Below, one piece after another: positions 48,301-62,800 of a stretch of 64,000 bases of DNA. The notes below the pieces were generated by a model. That model worked only from the letters and a program-made list of their open reading frames with translations. It ran no database searches and was not told the DNA's origin. The position numbers were made by a program, and so were the translations under genes. The stretch is from contig NC_092679.1 of assembly GCF_964355755.1 (NCBI RefSeq), positions 23,436,432 to 23,500,431 of the forward strand, read 5' to 3'. Position 1 is the stretch's first letter; each line of letters starts with the position of its first letter. The DNA comes from Antedon mediterranea. Lineage: Eukaryota; Echinodermata; Crinoidea; Comatulida; Antedonidae.

Positions 48301-50475
48301 GTATATGGCTCTGTGGTCCAACAGTACTATTCCTGTCCTGTCACCAAAAGTCACAAGTTAGATAATGCCATAATATATCAAGTACAAGGAATTGGGAGGT
48401 ATATGGCTCTGTAGTCCAACAGTACTATTCCTGTCCTGTCACCAAAAGTCACAAGTTAGATAATGCCATAATATATCAAGTACAAGGAATTGGGAGGTAT
48501 ATGGCTCTGTGGTCCAACAGTACTATTCCTGTCCTGTCACCAAAAGTCACAAGTTAGATAATGCCATAATATATCAAGTACAAGGAATTGTGTGGTATAT
48601 GGCTCTGTGGTCCAACAGTACTATTCCTGTCCTGTCACCAAAAGTCACAAGTTAGATAATGCCATAATATATCAAGTACAAGGAATTGGGAGGTATATGG
48701 CTCTGTGGTCCAACAGTACTATTCCTGTCCTGTCACCAAAAGTCACAAGTTAGATAATGCCATAATATATCAAGTACAAGGAATTGGGAGGTATATGGCT
48801 CTGTGGTCCAACAGTACTATTCCTGTCCTGTCACCAAAAGTCACAAGTTAGATAATGCCATAATATATCAAGTACAAGGAATTGTGTGGTATATGGCTCT
48901 GTGGTCCAACAGTACTATTCCTGTCCTGTCACCAAAAGTCACAAGTTAGATAATGCCATAATATATCAAGTACAAGGAATTGGGAGGTATATGGCTCTGT
49001 GGTCCAACAGTACTATTCCTGTCCTGTCACCAAAAGTCACAAGTTAGATAATGCCATAATATATCAAGTACAAGGAATTGTGTGGTATATGGCTCTGTAG
49101 TCCAACAGTACTATTCCTGTCCTGTCACCAAAAGTCACAAGTTAGATAATGCCATAATACAGTATATAAAGTACAAGGAATTGGGAGGTATATGGCTCTG
49201 TGGTCCAACAGTACTATTCCTGTCCTGTCACCAAAAGTCACAAGTTAGATAATGCCATAATATATCAAGTACAAGGAATTGTGTGGTATATGGCTCTGTG
49301 ATCTAACAGTACAATTCCTCTCCTGTCACCAAAAGTCACAAGTTAGATAATGCCATAATATATAAAGTACAAGGAATTGGGAGGTATATGGCTCTGTGGT
49401 CTAACAGTACTATTCCTGTCCTGTCACCAAAAGTCACAAGTTAGATAATGCCATAATATATAAAGTACAAGGAATTGGGAGGTATATGGCTCTGTGGTCT
49501 AACAGTACAATTCCTGTCCTGTCACCAAAAGTCACAAGTTCTAATCATGCCAGAAAAAAAGTTGATATAACAAAATAATGGTACACTTCTATAATATTTA
49601 TATACTGTATTCATAATATAAAATCATATTTTTAAAAAACTTTGGTTCTGTGGTCTAACATCCTAATGCCTGCCTTGGAATCAAGAGGTCACAAGTTCTA
49701 ATCCTTCTACAACAATTTATCATCGTACATTTTTTGTCATATTATTATTATTATCAACCAGCTGAGTTTCCACATTCCACCTATATAGTGTCCATACCCA
49801 GCTGAGAAATGATTCCATATTTGAAATTATATAGTCAATTCTATATCATACAGTATCTCGATTTTTTAAGTCTAAATCACATTTTAAAAACATGAAGACC
49901 ATAATTATGTTGATTGAGTAGGATCATTGGAACCATATTATGTTGATTGAGTAGTATCATTGGAACCATATTATGTTGATTGAGTAGGATCATTGGAACC
50001 ATAGTTTATATCTATTTTTGTATAAGAATACTTTATATTAGCTTGACTATAATATTAACGCCATCACACTCGCACGCCCTCGTGTGTCGTTGTTGCAGTG
50101 CGCCACCTTGCGCCCTATCGAGCGACCTCGTGGTCGCCGTTATATGTGTTAGTTGGTTCTAGTAGGCTTAGTGTCGATTGATATTATTTTGGTTTATTAA
50201 AAGTCTTCATATCTACGTGAAAGTGATTAGTCTTTATTGCCGTAATACATCTCTCTTGCATTATAACTTTTAGATGTAAACATCCATTGCTTTTATTTTC
50301 TTTAGGGCAAGTAACATCACTGAAACACCATAAAGATGACGTCAAGTCTGTGAAAAAGGACATGGAATGCGGACTGTCTTTCAAGGAAAATATAGAGTGT
50401 GTTAATGGAGATGTGATTATATGCTATGAAGTATCTCATATACCCCAGAAAATTAACTGGGAATTAGGATTCTGA
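33385..50475 (+). CDS. MTIF2: Mitochondrial translation initiation factor IF-2
   Basis: Thirteen coding exons with consistent phases: 33385-33745, 33990-34049, 34295-34406, 34800-34960, 35357-35533, 38624-38673, 39782-39871, 40162-40286, 40368-40572, 40761-41001, 41316-41618, 42143-42283, 50306-50475. They total 731 aa (human 727). The N-terminus is basic, Ser-rich and free of acidic residues for ~60 residues, as in a mitochondrial presequence. GTPase motifs are GHVDHGKT (197-204), DTPGH (244-248), NKCD (298-301) and a SALKGTN G5-like segment. Then come domain II, a charged helical linker ([20 protein letters not shown]), [12 protein letters not shown] and the C-terminal [20 protein letters not shown] ... 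NWELGF. The factor brings fMet-tRNA to the mitochondrial small subunit. The ATG is preceded by an acceptor at 33361. The large size is due to two intronic minisatellites (2.9 and 7.2 kb). Confidence 0.96.
33813..33933. repeat. MITE, 'gctctgtctacac' family, copy 2 (MTIF2 intron)
   Basis: AAGCTCTGTGTACACTA at the left and TTTTATAGTGTAGACAG at the right bound a core with TGATGTTCC, TATATGGACAT and CCATATTTGGGCATATCAC. The left half is shortened. Confidence 0.75.
35677..38546. repeat. 22-bp minisatellite, ~130 copies (MTIF2 intron)
   Basis: Unit ATGTCACTTTGATGCCTACA+TT. The 5' half is mostly ...TACATT, the 3' half mostly ...TACGTT. Rarer variants (CACATTG, GACTAC, CTACACT) tag longer duplicated blocks: the same variant string recurs 352 bp (16 units) apart at ~35880 and ~36232. 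Confidence 0.98.
38831..38990. repeat. MITE, 'gctctgtctacac' family, copy 3 (MTIF2 intron)
   Basis: CTGTCTACACTGTCAAACTT at the left and AAACTAGTTTGATTGTGTAG at the right. The core phrase CACTACCATATTTGGGC is duplicated internally. Confidence 0.8.
42379..49545. repeat. 98-bp minisatellite, ~73 copies, tRNA-SINE-derived (MTIF2 last intron)
   Basis: The unit starts GTTAGATAATGCCATAATAT and includes GGCTCTGTGGTCCAACAGTA and CACCAAAAGTCACAA. Copies differ at a few fixed positions: ATAAAG/ATCAAG, TTGTTTGG/TTGTGTGG/TTGGGAGG, GTCCAAC/GTCTAAC. The last unit ends AGTTCTAATCATGCC. The words TGGTCCAACAG and GTTCTAATC match the A box and B box of a tRNA-like SINE head preserved at 49643-49705. Confidence 0.95.
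49643..49710 (+). repeat. Degenerate tRNA-like SINE head, probable progenitor of the 98-bp units
   Basis: TTGGTTCTGTGGTCTAACAT has an A-box-like TGGTCTAAC. It is followed by CTTGGAATCAAG (anticodon-arm-like hairpin) and GGTCACAAGTTCTAATCC (B-box-like). It shares GGTTCTGTGGTCTAACA and GTCACAAGTTCTAATC with the flanking minisatellite. Confidence 0.6.
49905..50003. repeat. 33-bp tandem repeat, 3 copies
   Basis: TATGTTGATTGAGTAGGATC plus ATTGGAACCATAT, three times, in the last MTIF2 intron downstream of the 98-bp array. Confidence 0.9.
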
Positions 50476-51330
50476 TGAATTAATAAATTTGTTATAAGAT
50501 GCAAACAGTGGAAAGAGTCTCAGTTTATTACCATGTTTTATCATTACATTCTTGTCATTAATTTACAAACGTTACAAAGGAAATTCCAAGTAAAATTGTT
50601 TCAGGAAAGTGAGGCCATATTTATCTAAATGGTTTCTCTGCAAATATTCATTATTTTGTGAGCGCAGCAAGCAACATCAGGCCTGGTTGGCATGGGGAGT
50701 CATCGGCCAATATGAGTGCAAAAATGGACATTTTAGTTGACAATGCAGGATTTGGAAAGCTGGTTTAAAAAAGAGGGAGGTTGTGCGAGTTATTTGTCAC
50801 AGGTCACTAATTCAAAACACATAATGTCACTTATTCAAAACACATTTACAGTATATGCAATGTTGTTTTGTACTATCATTTCTTTCTTATCTCGTGATGT
50901 CATCAGTTGTTAACATCAGTAATGTATTAGAGAATTGGATTCTGTATTTGTTTGGCAATAAAATATGGTGACAACAGCAAGGTTGCCTGTGCATCTGATA
51001 AAGTGTTCAATTCTATCAACATGGTTTTCTTTGCATTAGACACCTGATTAACCATGCCAGGAATAACTTATGCTAACAGTATCATCATGCTACATGCCAA
51101 TAGCATCACCCCAAAATTAGTAGGTACATTACATAAATGAGCAAGTATAATTTTTTTTAAATAACTTATTGGTAATAGGACAACAAAAACATTTAGGTTA
51201 TGTTATGCCGATTCAATTACACACAGTACACTTTTACAAATAATAGACAAAGGCTTTTTTTGTGTAGTCCTTTTTTTTTTAATCGATAATCAATTCAATT
51301 TACACATCTTCACAAAGATAAAGGGAGATT

Positions 51331-53328
<1,998 letters not shown>

Positions 53329-53482
53329 TTTCGTGGATTGGTTTGCACCTAAAAATAACAAATAGTTTTTAATATATTTATATGATCACAATTTTATTAT
53401 AATTACATTTATTTTAGCCCAAATTTCAGAGAGAAATTATAGTCAATTTTGTTACTCACCCGTCGGTGGCCGCGGTGTGTGC

Positions 53483-53489
53483 GAAAAGG
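53483..53489 (-). promoter_or_regulatory. 5' TOP-like transcription start of RPS27A
   Basis: CCTTTTC on the minus strand lies just upstream of the inferred non-coding exon end (donor at 53459/53458). Pyrimidine-tract starts are the rule for ribosomal-protein genes and link their translation to mTOR signalling. The exact start is inferred. Confidence 0.55.
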
Positions 53490-53814
53490 CCGAGCCTCGG
53501 CATTGAAGTTTATATTTTTCTACAAATTGATTTAAAATTATAGAGATTAAAAAATACTTTTATTGATCAAAAAAGTTAAATACAATTTTTTAGTTTTTGT
53601 TGTGGTAAATAATTTATTTAAACGTATAAAATTAGTATTTATATTTAATTACTAATAAAGCTCTGTAGGTCGCAGGTTAAATATATGTGAATATCCGAAA
53701 ACTAACGAGTCTTTCCGAATCAAACATAAGCTAGGCCAGAAAATCTGTTGGTAGACACCCGCGGAAAAGCAAAATTCCTCCGGGACCGGACCGGGACTAA
53801 CATTTGTTATTGAC
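53490..53814. promoter_or_regulatory. Bidirectional RPS27A/TTC7 promoter region
   Basis: About 325 bp between the putative RPS27A start (minus) and the TTC7 ATG (plus), with no gene in it. It is AT-rich with a GC-richer patch near 53755-53800. Confidence 0.55.
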
Positions 53815-56800
53815 ATGGCTACGTCGAAGAAAGCAGCGGCTCGTCTGGAGAGTGAAATTGAAAAGAGTAGGGCAGAATGTAACTGGGAAAAGATTTTAGA
53901 TATATCAAGGCAAGCAAAAACTAAGTCACCGAATTTGGGTATGCAAAATTTAAATTTTTTTTTCTTGTTAAAAAGCGAAAATAGAAAAGGGAGGTGCTAG
54001 CCCCGACTGACTCAGTGTGACTGAGCGTAGCAGCCACCTATGGGCGATGCAGCCCTGAGGTTGGGACTGGTAGTCTAAGCCATAGCCTATGGATTCCTAG
54101 GCCTACCTCATTTTTGACTTACAAGACAGAAGGTGCCATCATAACGAGCCCGTATATTATTAAAGAAGGAAAAAATAAATATTATTAAATCATAAATGAT
54201 TAATTAATAAATTATTTTTATTTATTATATTTTAATGAATTTTGAGAATAATATTATTAAAATATTAATTAATATTATATCTTAATAATAATGTGTAATC
54301 ATAATGTAATGATTTAGTAGTAGGCCTGGCTAGGCTATACTAGCCCGGGATATGACCGGTTGGGCCGCCGACAAGTTGAGCCGCCGGTGATTTCTATGAA
54401 ACGCCCAGTGCATGCGTCTTTTACGACATTTCGCGTAGTGATTAGGATGGTGTCCTAGTACATAAGTTCATGGTCTTGGTTTATTGTGTCATGAAAATAA
54501 ATAATATATAATTACATAGGCCTATTACAATTAACACAGCAAAGGAAAGTAGTAATATTTAATAATTTAATTGTTTTTAATCTTTCGAGGAAAAAATTCA
54601 GTGCACTCATAATTTTTCTCGCGTGTAGGCCTACCACGTAAAGTAAAGCCTAGTTCATATTACTGCCGACTGAGTGAGGGGCAACATGTTTACGTCATTT
54701 TTGGCTAAAAATGATCACTTTCGGTGATGTTTTATATTTTGGAATCTACAAGCCAGATTTTCATAATTATTTCTTTAATTATAATATTTAATAATATACA
54801 GTATATACTAAAAACCATGATATATAAACGTTTGAATGTAGGCCTACATCGTTATCCCTAACATAAATTGAACGAGCACCGGCGAAAGTTAGCATTTGGC
54901 GTTCCATAGAAAATAACGTTTTTCTGGCGGCGGCTCAACTTGTCGGCGGCTCAACTTGGCCTAATCCACTAGCCCTACCTAGTAGTATTTTAAAACTATT
55001 TAGCCTATTTTAACCTTTTAGATTTTTATAATTTGTGCTTTTTGTAATTTTTCTTTTAACATTTTATTGATATTTGTCTACCATAACCAAATAGTGGATA
55101 ATGTTTTATAGAATTTTATTGAACATTCTTGCTCTGCTACTGCTGACTTCATCTTCTTGATCTTTTGACAATTTTTAAAATAATTTTTTTGTTTTTCAAA
55201 AAATAGAAATACTTGTAAATGTTGCCTTGGGAGAGGCAGAACTGGAAACATTCCTCTTAAAATATCCTCCAAAGACAAAGGACCATGTTGGTAAAGCCAA
55301 GAGGGAGCTACGATCAGCCAAGCAACATTTGCAAAATGCTGTTAAAGGAACAAATAAAGATAAGGTATCATCATTTTGTATATTCTCTTGCATACAGTAA
55401 AAAACAACACCACTGTATAGTAAAGATATAATAACTGAATTTAACATACAACAACACTAATTATGGACAACCCTTATTAAGGAGAAACTTTGTTGAGTCT
55501 CTTTAATAGGGTTCTAACTGTATATCATCACATTAAAAATAACAATAACTAAAATGTTTCAATGTTACTGATATATTCATTTTTATTATGTAGCATTATT
55601 TGCACAAGGAAGCACAGTTGCTGATGGCAAAGTACCATTTTGCTTGTGGTGATTACAAGGACGCTCTCAATGTATATGACGCTATGGATTTAGACTCGCT
55701 AGATGTCCAGGACACTTCCAACAGGATGCTTCGGATGATGGCAGAGGCATTTGGTCTAAAGGGTAAGGGTTCTATAACTGCTAATTAATTTATGTACAGA
55801 TTGTACAGGAACCGTTAGATAGGTTTATTGTATTAAATTCAAGTTTATATTACACTGTTCACCCATTAGATCAATGTTTAATTGGTAGGTGATTTACAGT
55901 TTACTGGAACAGCATACTGGACTCTCTGACAAGCGGAAACTGTAAAAAAAACATATTTTTTCTGAGGTTTAAAAGGTCCTAAATTTGTAAACGCATACAT
56001 AATATTGATCCTTCTATATATAATACAGTAGGAATTTGTAGCCATCTTTAAAGGGAAGATAGGTAGATAAAACGAGTGATAATTGAACTATTATAAACTT
56101 TAGTGAAATTGTTTAACATCAAATTTCTTAACTCTTAATAGAGATACTTATTCTCCAAGTTATTTGTATTTGTAGAGCTTGTGGAATCTGTTTAAGGGTA
56201 TTTGAAACTGGCTGATTTTTTACAAAACAAAAACACTATCTTTTGAACTGATGATTTTGTTTACAGGTATCTGTATAGAAAGATCAATGGGAGAAGGAAA
56301 AGAAAAAACTTCAGATGAGGAGAACCAGATTATATGGTATTATGAGAAGGGTGGAGATCTAGCTCTCCACTATCTGCAAGAGCTTGAGAAGCCTGGCAGT
56401 GTTTGTGGTAGTAGTATTGGTATGGGTCCAGTCTTGGAAACAGTAGTGCAGAGAGCACCTATACTTCATCTATCCAATGGGTAAGTATATTCTTGGTATA
56501 TTATTCTGTAAGAGAATACATCTAAGTTCAGAATTGGTTTAATGGTAAAACTCCATCGGGACCCAACAAAGTTCCTTCTTGTTGTGTGTGTTGGCCTAGA
56601 ATAAAAACATATATTATGTTGCCCTTTGTTTGTTTCAGATGAAATTAATAGAGTTTTTCCCTTGAATAGGGGTGTTCTAAAGGAGTGATTCTACTTGTAC
56701 TTGTGTGTTGATGAATGATAATGAACTTTTTTCAGTGATAAGAATCGAGGAATTAGTCGTTTCCGACAGATCTTGAAAGCTGTCGAAGCTCGTAGTTCCC

Positions 56801-59800
56801 AGGAAATCCGGGTCACGCTGGCGCGTGAGCTGGTTGAAGTACTTCTACGTGGTATCTGTGACAGAAACTACTTTGCCCCGGTTGTTGAGAATGAGAGCGG
56901 AACAGTGAGTCGTTTCATGACGTTACCCTCAGCTCATCCTGGAATGCGCCATTCGTTGTCAAGACAATCTCTAAAACCGAAAATGTACAGTACTGACAGG
57001 TGTGTATATTATATAAATCATGTGAGATACTGTGAATTATTTGGATCTATATCTACTTTTGTATTGAGAAACCAACCATGTTCTATAAGTGTACTGTAAG
57101 GACTTTTTGAAATTAGACAGCGTCGTACGACAAGGCCCGACTCTTCTTGTTGGGGAAAAATCATACATGTTTAAATTTCTCGCGACGACCTAAAAATTAC
57201 ACCAACACAATATCAATGGTAAGGTTTCCCTTTCTGCAGTCTTGGTAACACTAAATACTAACAAAAAGTGTGATTGCGGCTTATTCTATAAAGTACTTTT
57301 TATGCAAATTAATCCTTCTTTTAAAATTCAAGAAAATAAAACTAGAGTTGATGGTTGCATACCAGATTAGCAATAAATATTATAACAATATAATAGATTC
57401 TTGTCATTTAGTTTGTGGGTCACATAATAATTGAAATAACTGCACTGTAGCACACTGATGGAATATAAAATATTCAATGGAGTACTGGTGGATATTATTA
57501 TTTGTATAATAGCGTGATGGAGAATCTATTATTTTACTAACAATATTTCTTTTGGTATGTCTTAACTGTAGTAACATATACTTTTGTATGGTACTGTAAT
57601 GATCATGTGATTTCAATCGTTTTGTTTTATTTAGTCGACCAAGCCACTGCCCGATGGAACTGTAAGTTTGTTTAAAATCCAATGGTGTTGAACGTTTACC
57701 AGCAAACCACCATCACACATCCCTGAATGAAAAACAATACCTTTAACCTATAAATTTAGCATTAAAAACCTTTTTTTAGTTTGTTTTGACTAATTTCTCA
57801 CTACTTTTGTTGTTTTTTTTTATAGTTTTATTTCTTTATAATTGTTTATATTGTTACTGGTGATAGTGAAAACTGCATGTTTTAATTTAGTTTTGTTTGT
57901 GATTTTATTTATGTAGTTGATAACTTTAGTATAGCATAAAGTGTGTAGCCTGTTTTTAACCTGTTTTCTCCTTTACTTGGCACCAATGCTTGTACACAAT
58001 GACTTGTTAGGAGGCATGGTTTAAATTATAGCCACAAGTGACCTAGAGTACATGTACTGTAAAGTACATAGGTATATCCTAAGATAAAGTTGAGGTATAT
58101 TGCAACATGTAACCAAGGCAATCTAACAAGAAGATGCTGAGCTCAAGAATTTAAAGTGTTTATCATCTGTGGCTGCCCTTAACAGAGAATATGTACATAG
58201 AACAGTACTGTTGGTATTTGTCGCTGCTAGAAATAAAATCAAGTTCCTATCTTGGCAAGGAGAGCTCAGTGTCCTGTTGTTAGATTGCCGTGATGTAACT
58301 GTCTCCAGATCACTGACGATTCAAATTTTAACCATATCTCAATAAACCCCAGTTGTTTTTTTATTTTCTTATAAATATTTTTTGAATCATACAAAATATT
58401 TAATTTTCAGCTAGAGAGTGTATTCCTTAAAGCTACATTCATACTTGTTCCGTTTCACAGAACGGAAGAGGCCGAAAATTGAACAGTGTCATCCTACTTT
58501 CTATGAATGTAGCTTTACCCTTGTATTTAATCTTACCCGCATTGTCAATTTTATCTCTCCTCTTACACCTTGTCGACTGTATATCTGTTTTCTGCTAATA
58601 AGGTATAAGGTATATCATGTTCCTAATAATATTGTTAAAATGTTCTCCTAATTGCAATACTGTATTTTTTATTGTTTTCTAATCTGTATTGATAATATTC
58701 CTATTTACAACCCATTAACATTTATTCTAAGGTAAGGTACTAGGAGAACTACTTAGTATTAGTTAGAATGGCATGATATCTGAGGTAAGGTACTAGGAGA
58801 ACTACTTAGTGTTGTTAGAATGGCATGATATCTGAGGTAAGGTACTAGGAGAACTACTTAGTATTAGTTAGAATGGCATGATATCTGAGGTAAGGTACTA
58901 GGAGAACTACTTAGTATTGTTAGAATGGCATGATATCTGAGGTAAGGTACTAGGAGAACTACTTAGTATTAGTTAGAATGGCATGATATCTGAGGTAAGG
59001 TACTAGGAGAACTACTTAGTATTAGTTAGAATGGCATGATATCTGAGGTAAGGTACTAGGAGAACTACTTAGTATTGTTAGAATGGCATGATATCTGAGG
59101 TAAGGTACTAGGAGAACTACTTAGTATTGTTAGAGTGGCATGATATCTGAGGTAAGGTACTAGGAGAACTACTTAGTATTGTTAGAATGGCATGATATCT
59201 GAGGTAAGGTACTAGGAGAACTACTTAGTATTGTTAGAATGGCATGATATCTGAGGTAAGGTACTAGGAGAACTACTTAGTATTGTTAGAATGGCATGAT
59301 ATCTGAGGTAAGGTACTAGGAGAACTACTTAGTATTGTTAGAATGGCATGATATCTGATAGAATGTTTAGAACTGTGCTGTTGAATAGTATTTTATGTAC
59401 ATGGATTGATTAATTAATTGATAACTATTAATATAATTAATAACTATAATTAATAACTTTGCAAATTTTTCCACAGCAGTCTTTATTCTAATTTATACAA
59501 TATTTAATAAATCAAACAAAGATACAACAGATTTTATCTATTGACAGCTTAAAACTAATGTTGATGAAAGATGCAATTCTCAATTAGATTGATCATCACA
59601 AACACACAAATAAAACACACTTAACTCTCAATCTAGACTCAATCTTAGCTTGGTCTTGTGACATTCTAAAACAGTCATCAGTAGTAGTTCTAGTAGTTGG
59701 AAATACTGTATGCCGAATCCGATACCAAACAACAACAACAAAAATTGTTCGGGACATTGAGTTGCTTAGTTAATTTACAAGTACATATTCTTAGTACAGT

Positions 59801-62800
59801 TTTAGGTCCAGACTGGACTAGATTTTTTTTGAATACAATGTCCTAAAACATCCATAGATTTCTCATTATTATTACATTCCTTTTGTTTATTCAGTATATT
59901 TGTTCCTAAAAGCAGAAATGAAGAGGTATTACTTCTATTGCTCATATGCGAACTTCAGGTATGTGCTATTTGCACAATTGTCTTCTGAAAATTAAAAATT
60001 AATTAAAACATTATTTAGTATCAATTAATAGTGGCCCTCTCAAAGCCACTGTTTTGTATACAATTTTATTTTCTGCTTTGGCCTTATGAACATTGAGCTT
60101 CTGTAGAAAATCCAAGGTAACAAATTGAACTAACTAGTTATTCCAGTTTGAAGCCCTCTGTCCCTGGTTCATGCCTAGTCCAGGCTCTAGTGTTGCATTA
60201 AACATGCATGATTTAAATATTAAATATATTTGAATGAATTTTTATAGTTTATTATGTTTAGATTCAACCTGTTAGTGGCGGTTCCATCGCTGTTGGTTGT
60301 CAACTAAATAAAATAAAAATAAAATATATAAAATATTATATTATATAGGTTTCTAAAGATGTTGTTTTAAATCGTTCTCCTGAGTTTTCTGGAGCAAGAA
60401 GGGAATCGATCATGAACATAGAAGCTGTCTATGATCTTCTGTCTATTTTTCTTGTGAGAATGTCACAGTTTAATATGCTTTCTGAGGTATGCCTATACAA
60501 ACAGTATTATCCAATGACATAAACATTGTTTTGTTGTACATTTGTGTTTGAATTAATATATGATACTACTGTATATGCACTAAATGCACCATTGATATAA
60601 ATTCTTGATAGTATTACAACTCTTTAAAAAAATATTTCAGACTTTTGACAGAAGTATGAAATTTTCATCTGAGGAGTTTCATCTGTGGTACCAGTTTGCA
60701 TTGTCTCTTACATGTGCTGGCAAGGTAATGTATACTGTAATGTATGCAATAGACTATTTATTTTATATCATGTGATCTACAATCCACCAATCAAATTAAA
60801 AGAATCTACTAAAGTTTTTTTAAATGTCTATTCATTAAAAAGGTGGCAAAGCAATTTTATTTTTCACGCTTTGGCTTAAAATCTTAAAAATTTATCGTTA
60901 AACCTTTGATGGACAAGTTTTATGTTCAAATTTGATCAAATGTTATGGTCATTAAATCATATAGTCAAATGGTGAATCGTGTGATCAGATCATATGGTCA
61001 AGTTTTATGGTCAAATCATATGTTTATACCTTAGCCATTAGTCAGTATGTTAAATGAAAAACATAATTGTTATATATATTTATATATATATATATTTCTT
61101 TTGTTTTTAGTATGCAAGAGCAGTTCTTGTTTTACAAGAGTGTCATAGACTGAAACCAACAAATGCAAGTGTGTTAATGATGGCTGCCAAGATATGCTTT
61201 AAGCACTTAGCTCAGGTATGTGGGCTTGCTTTGTTATTATCAAATGTAATAGAAACATTTACATTGGCCTATTTTATAAAAACTAGTGTTGATGATGAAA
61301 CAGAGTGTTCCAACATCTTTAGGAAAGATCAAGCATTTTGCAACATGTTAGGAATTAACGTATTGTATTTGAGGCTTTAGGGAGTGAAGTTGAAAGAGTT
61401 GTTAGTTACAACTCTTGCACTATAAGGTCAGGATTGAACCCTGGACCTTGGGATTGCTAAACAATTCTAATAGATTACGATTATTTCTTTTTAAATATCT
61501 AGATTGATGAAGGCATTGAGTTTTGTAGAAAAGTTGTAGCCTTGCAGAAGAAGCAACTGTACACAGCCAGGGCCTACATGATGCTTGGTATCGGGGAGGC
61601 AATGAAAGCTGGAGAAGGTAAGACTAATTTTGGGAAATGAATTACATATTAAATTATTTTTATTTGTTGTCCATTGGTATTCAGATGTCTCAACTTAGTC
61701 AAACCATAAAGGTTTTGTTAAAACAAAAATTATAAAAAGTACCCAATTTTATAATTTGTTATTTGAATTATTAGCAACATTAAATAAGGAGAGGCAGCAA
61801 TATCATAAACAATCTCTAGAAGCATTGAAAACAGCAGAATGTCTGGATAGACAAGACCACTTGATAGCATTCCATTATGCCCTACAGTTAGCGCATTCAA
61901 GACAGGTTGGTTCATTTATTTTGAATTTACTGTATAAATGATTGTATATGTGTGTTTGGATAGACAAGACCACTTGTAGCATTATATTATGGCCTGAAAG
62001 AAATACTGCAACCACTTCCCAATAGGGACATTAATAATTTAAGTCCATGGAGCGGTAGTCATGTTATGTAACATGACTTAAGCTCTGTCTACACTATCAA
62101 ACTAGGTTCACAAAAAAGTGTGTGATGTGCCCAAATATGGTAGTTATGCGTCCAAATATGATAGTGATATGCCCAAATATGATAGTGATATGCCCAAATA
62201 TGATAGTGATATGCCCAAATATGATAGCGATATGCCCAAATATGATAGTGATATGCCCAAATTTGGTAGTGATATGACATCATCATGTTCATATTATGGG
62301 CACATCACATTTTTTTGTCACATACAATTTGATAGTGTAGACAGAGCTTTGTCATCATTGTCACTTCCTACTCATAAAGTATGACATCTTTGTCCACTCT
62401 CAGATTCCTGAGGCACTGGAAAAAATCCGCACAGCTTTAAGTCTTTGTAGTGAGCATGCTGAATCTCTCCACCTTCTGGCTTTGTTGTTGTCCTCCCAGA
62501 AACTCTTTAATGATGCCTTAAAGGTTATCAAAGGAGCAGTAGAACAGTATCCAGACAATACAAGGTGAGTTGTACTACCAGGTACTCATTTACACTCATT
62601 ACACACACACTGGTAGAGTCTTTATAGTAAACCGGTGAACTGTGGTTAGTACCAGTTTATTACTTTTATGTTGTTACCTAAAAAAATGAAGATGATTGAC
62701 TTTTAATTAAACCATTAAATGTTACTTTTCACAGTATGTTATTTACAATGATCAAATTAGAAGAAATTGTACGAGGCCCAGATGAAGCACTTATGACGTG

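Noticed and set aside
42379-49545. CRISPR array or gene-family cluster
   Set aside because: Contiguous 98-bp units with shared variants and no open frame; a minisatellite.
62118-62384. Protein with MPKYDSD repeats
   Set aside because: The frame is produced by the expanded core of a MITE within a TTC7 intron.
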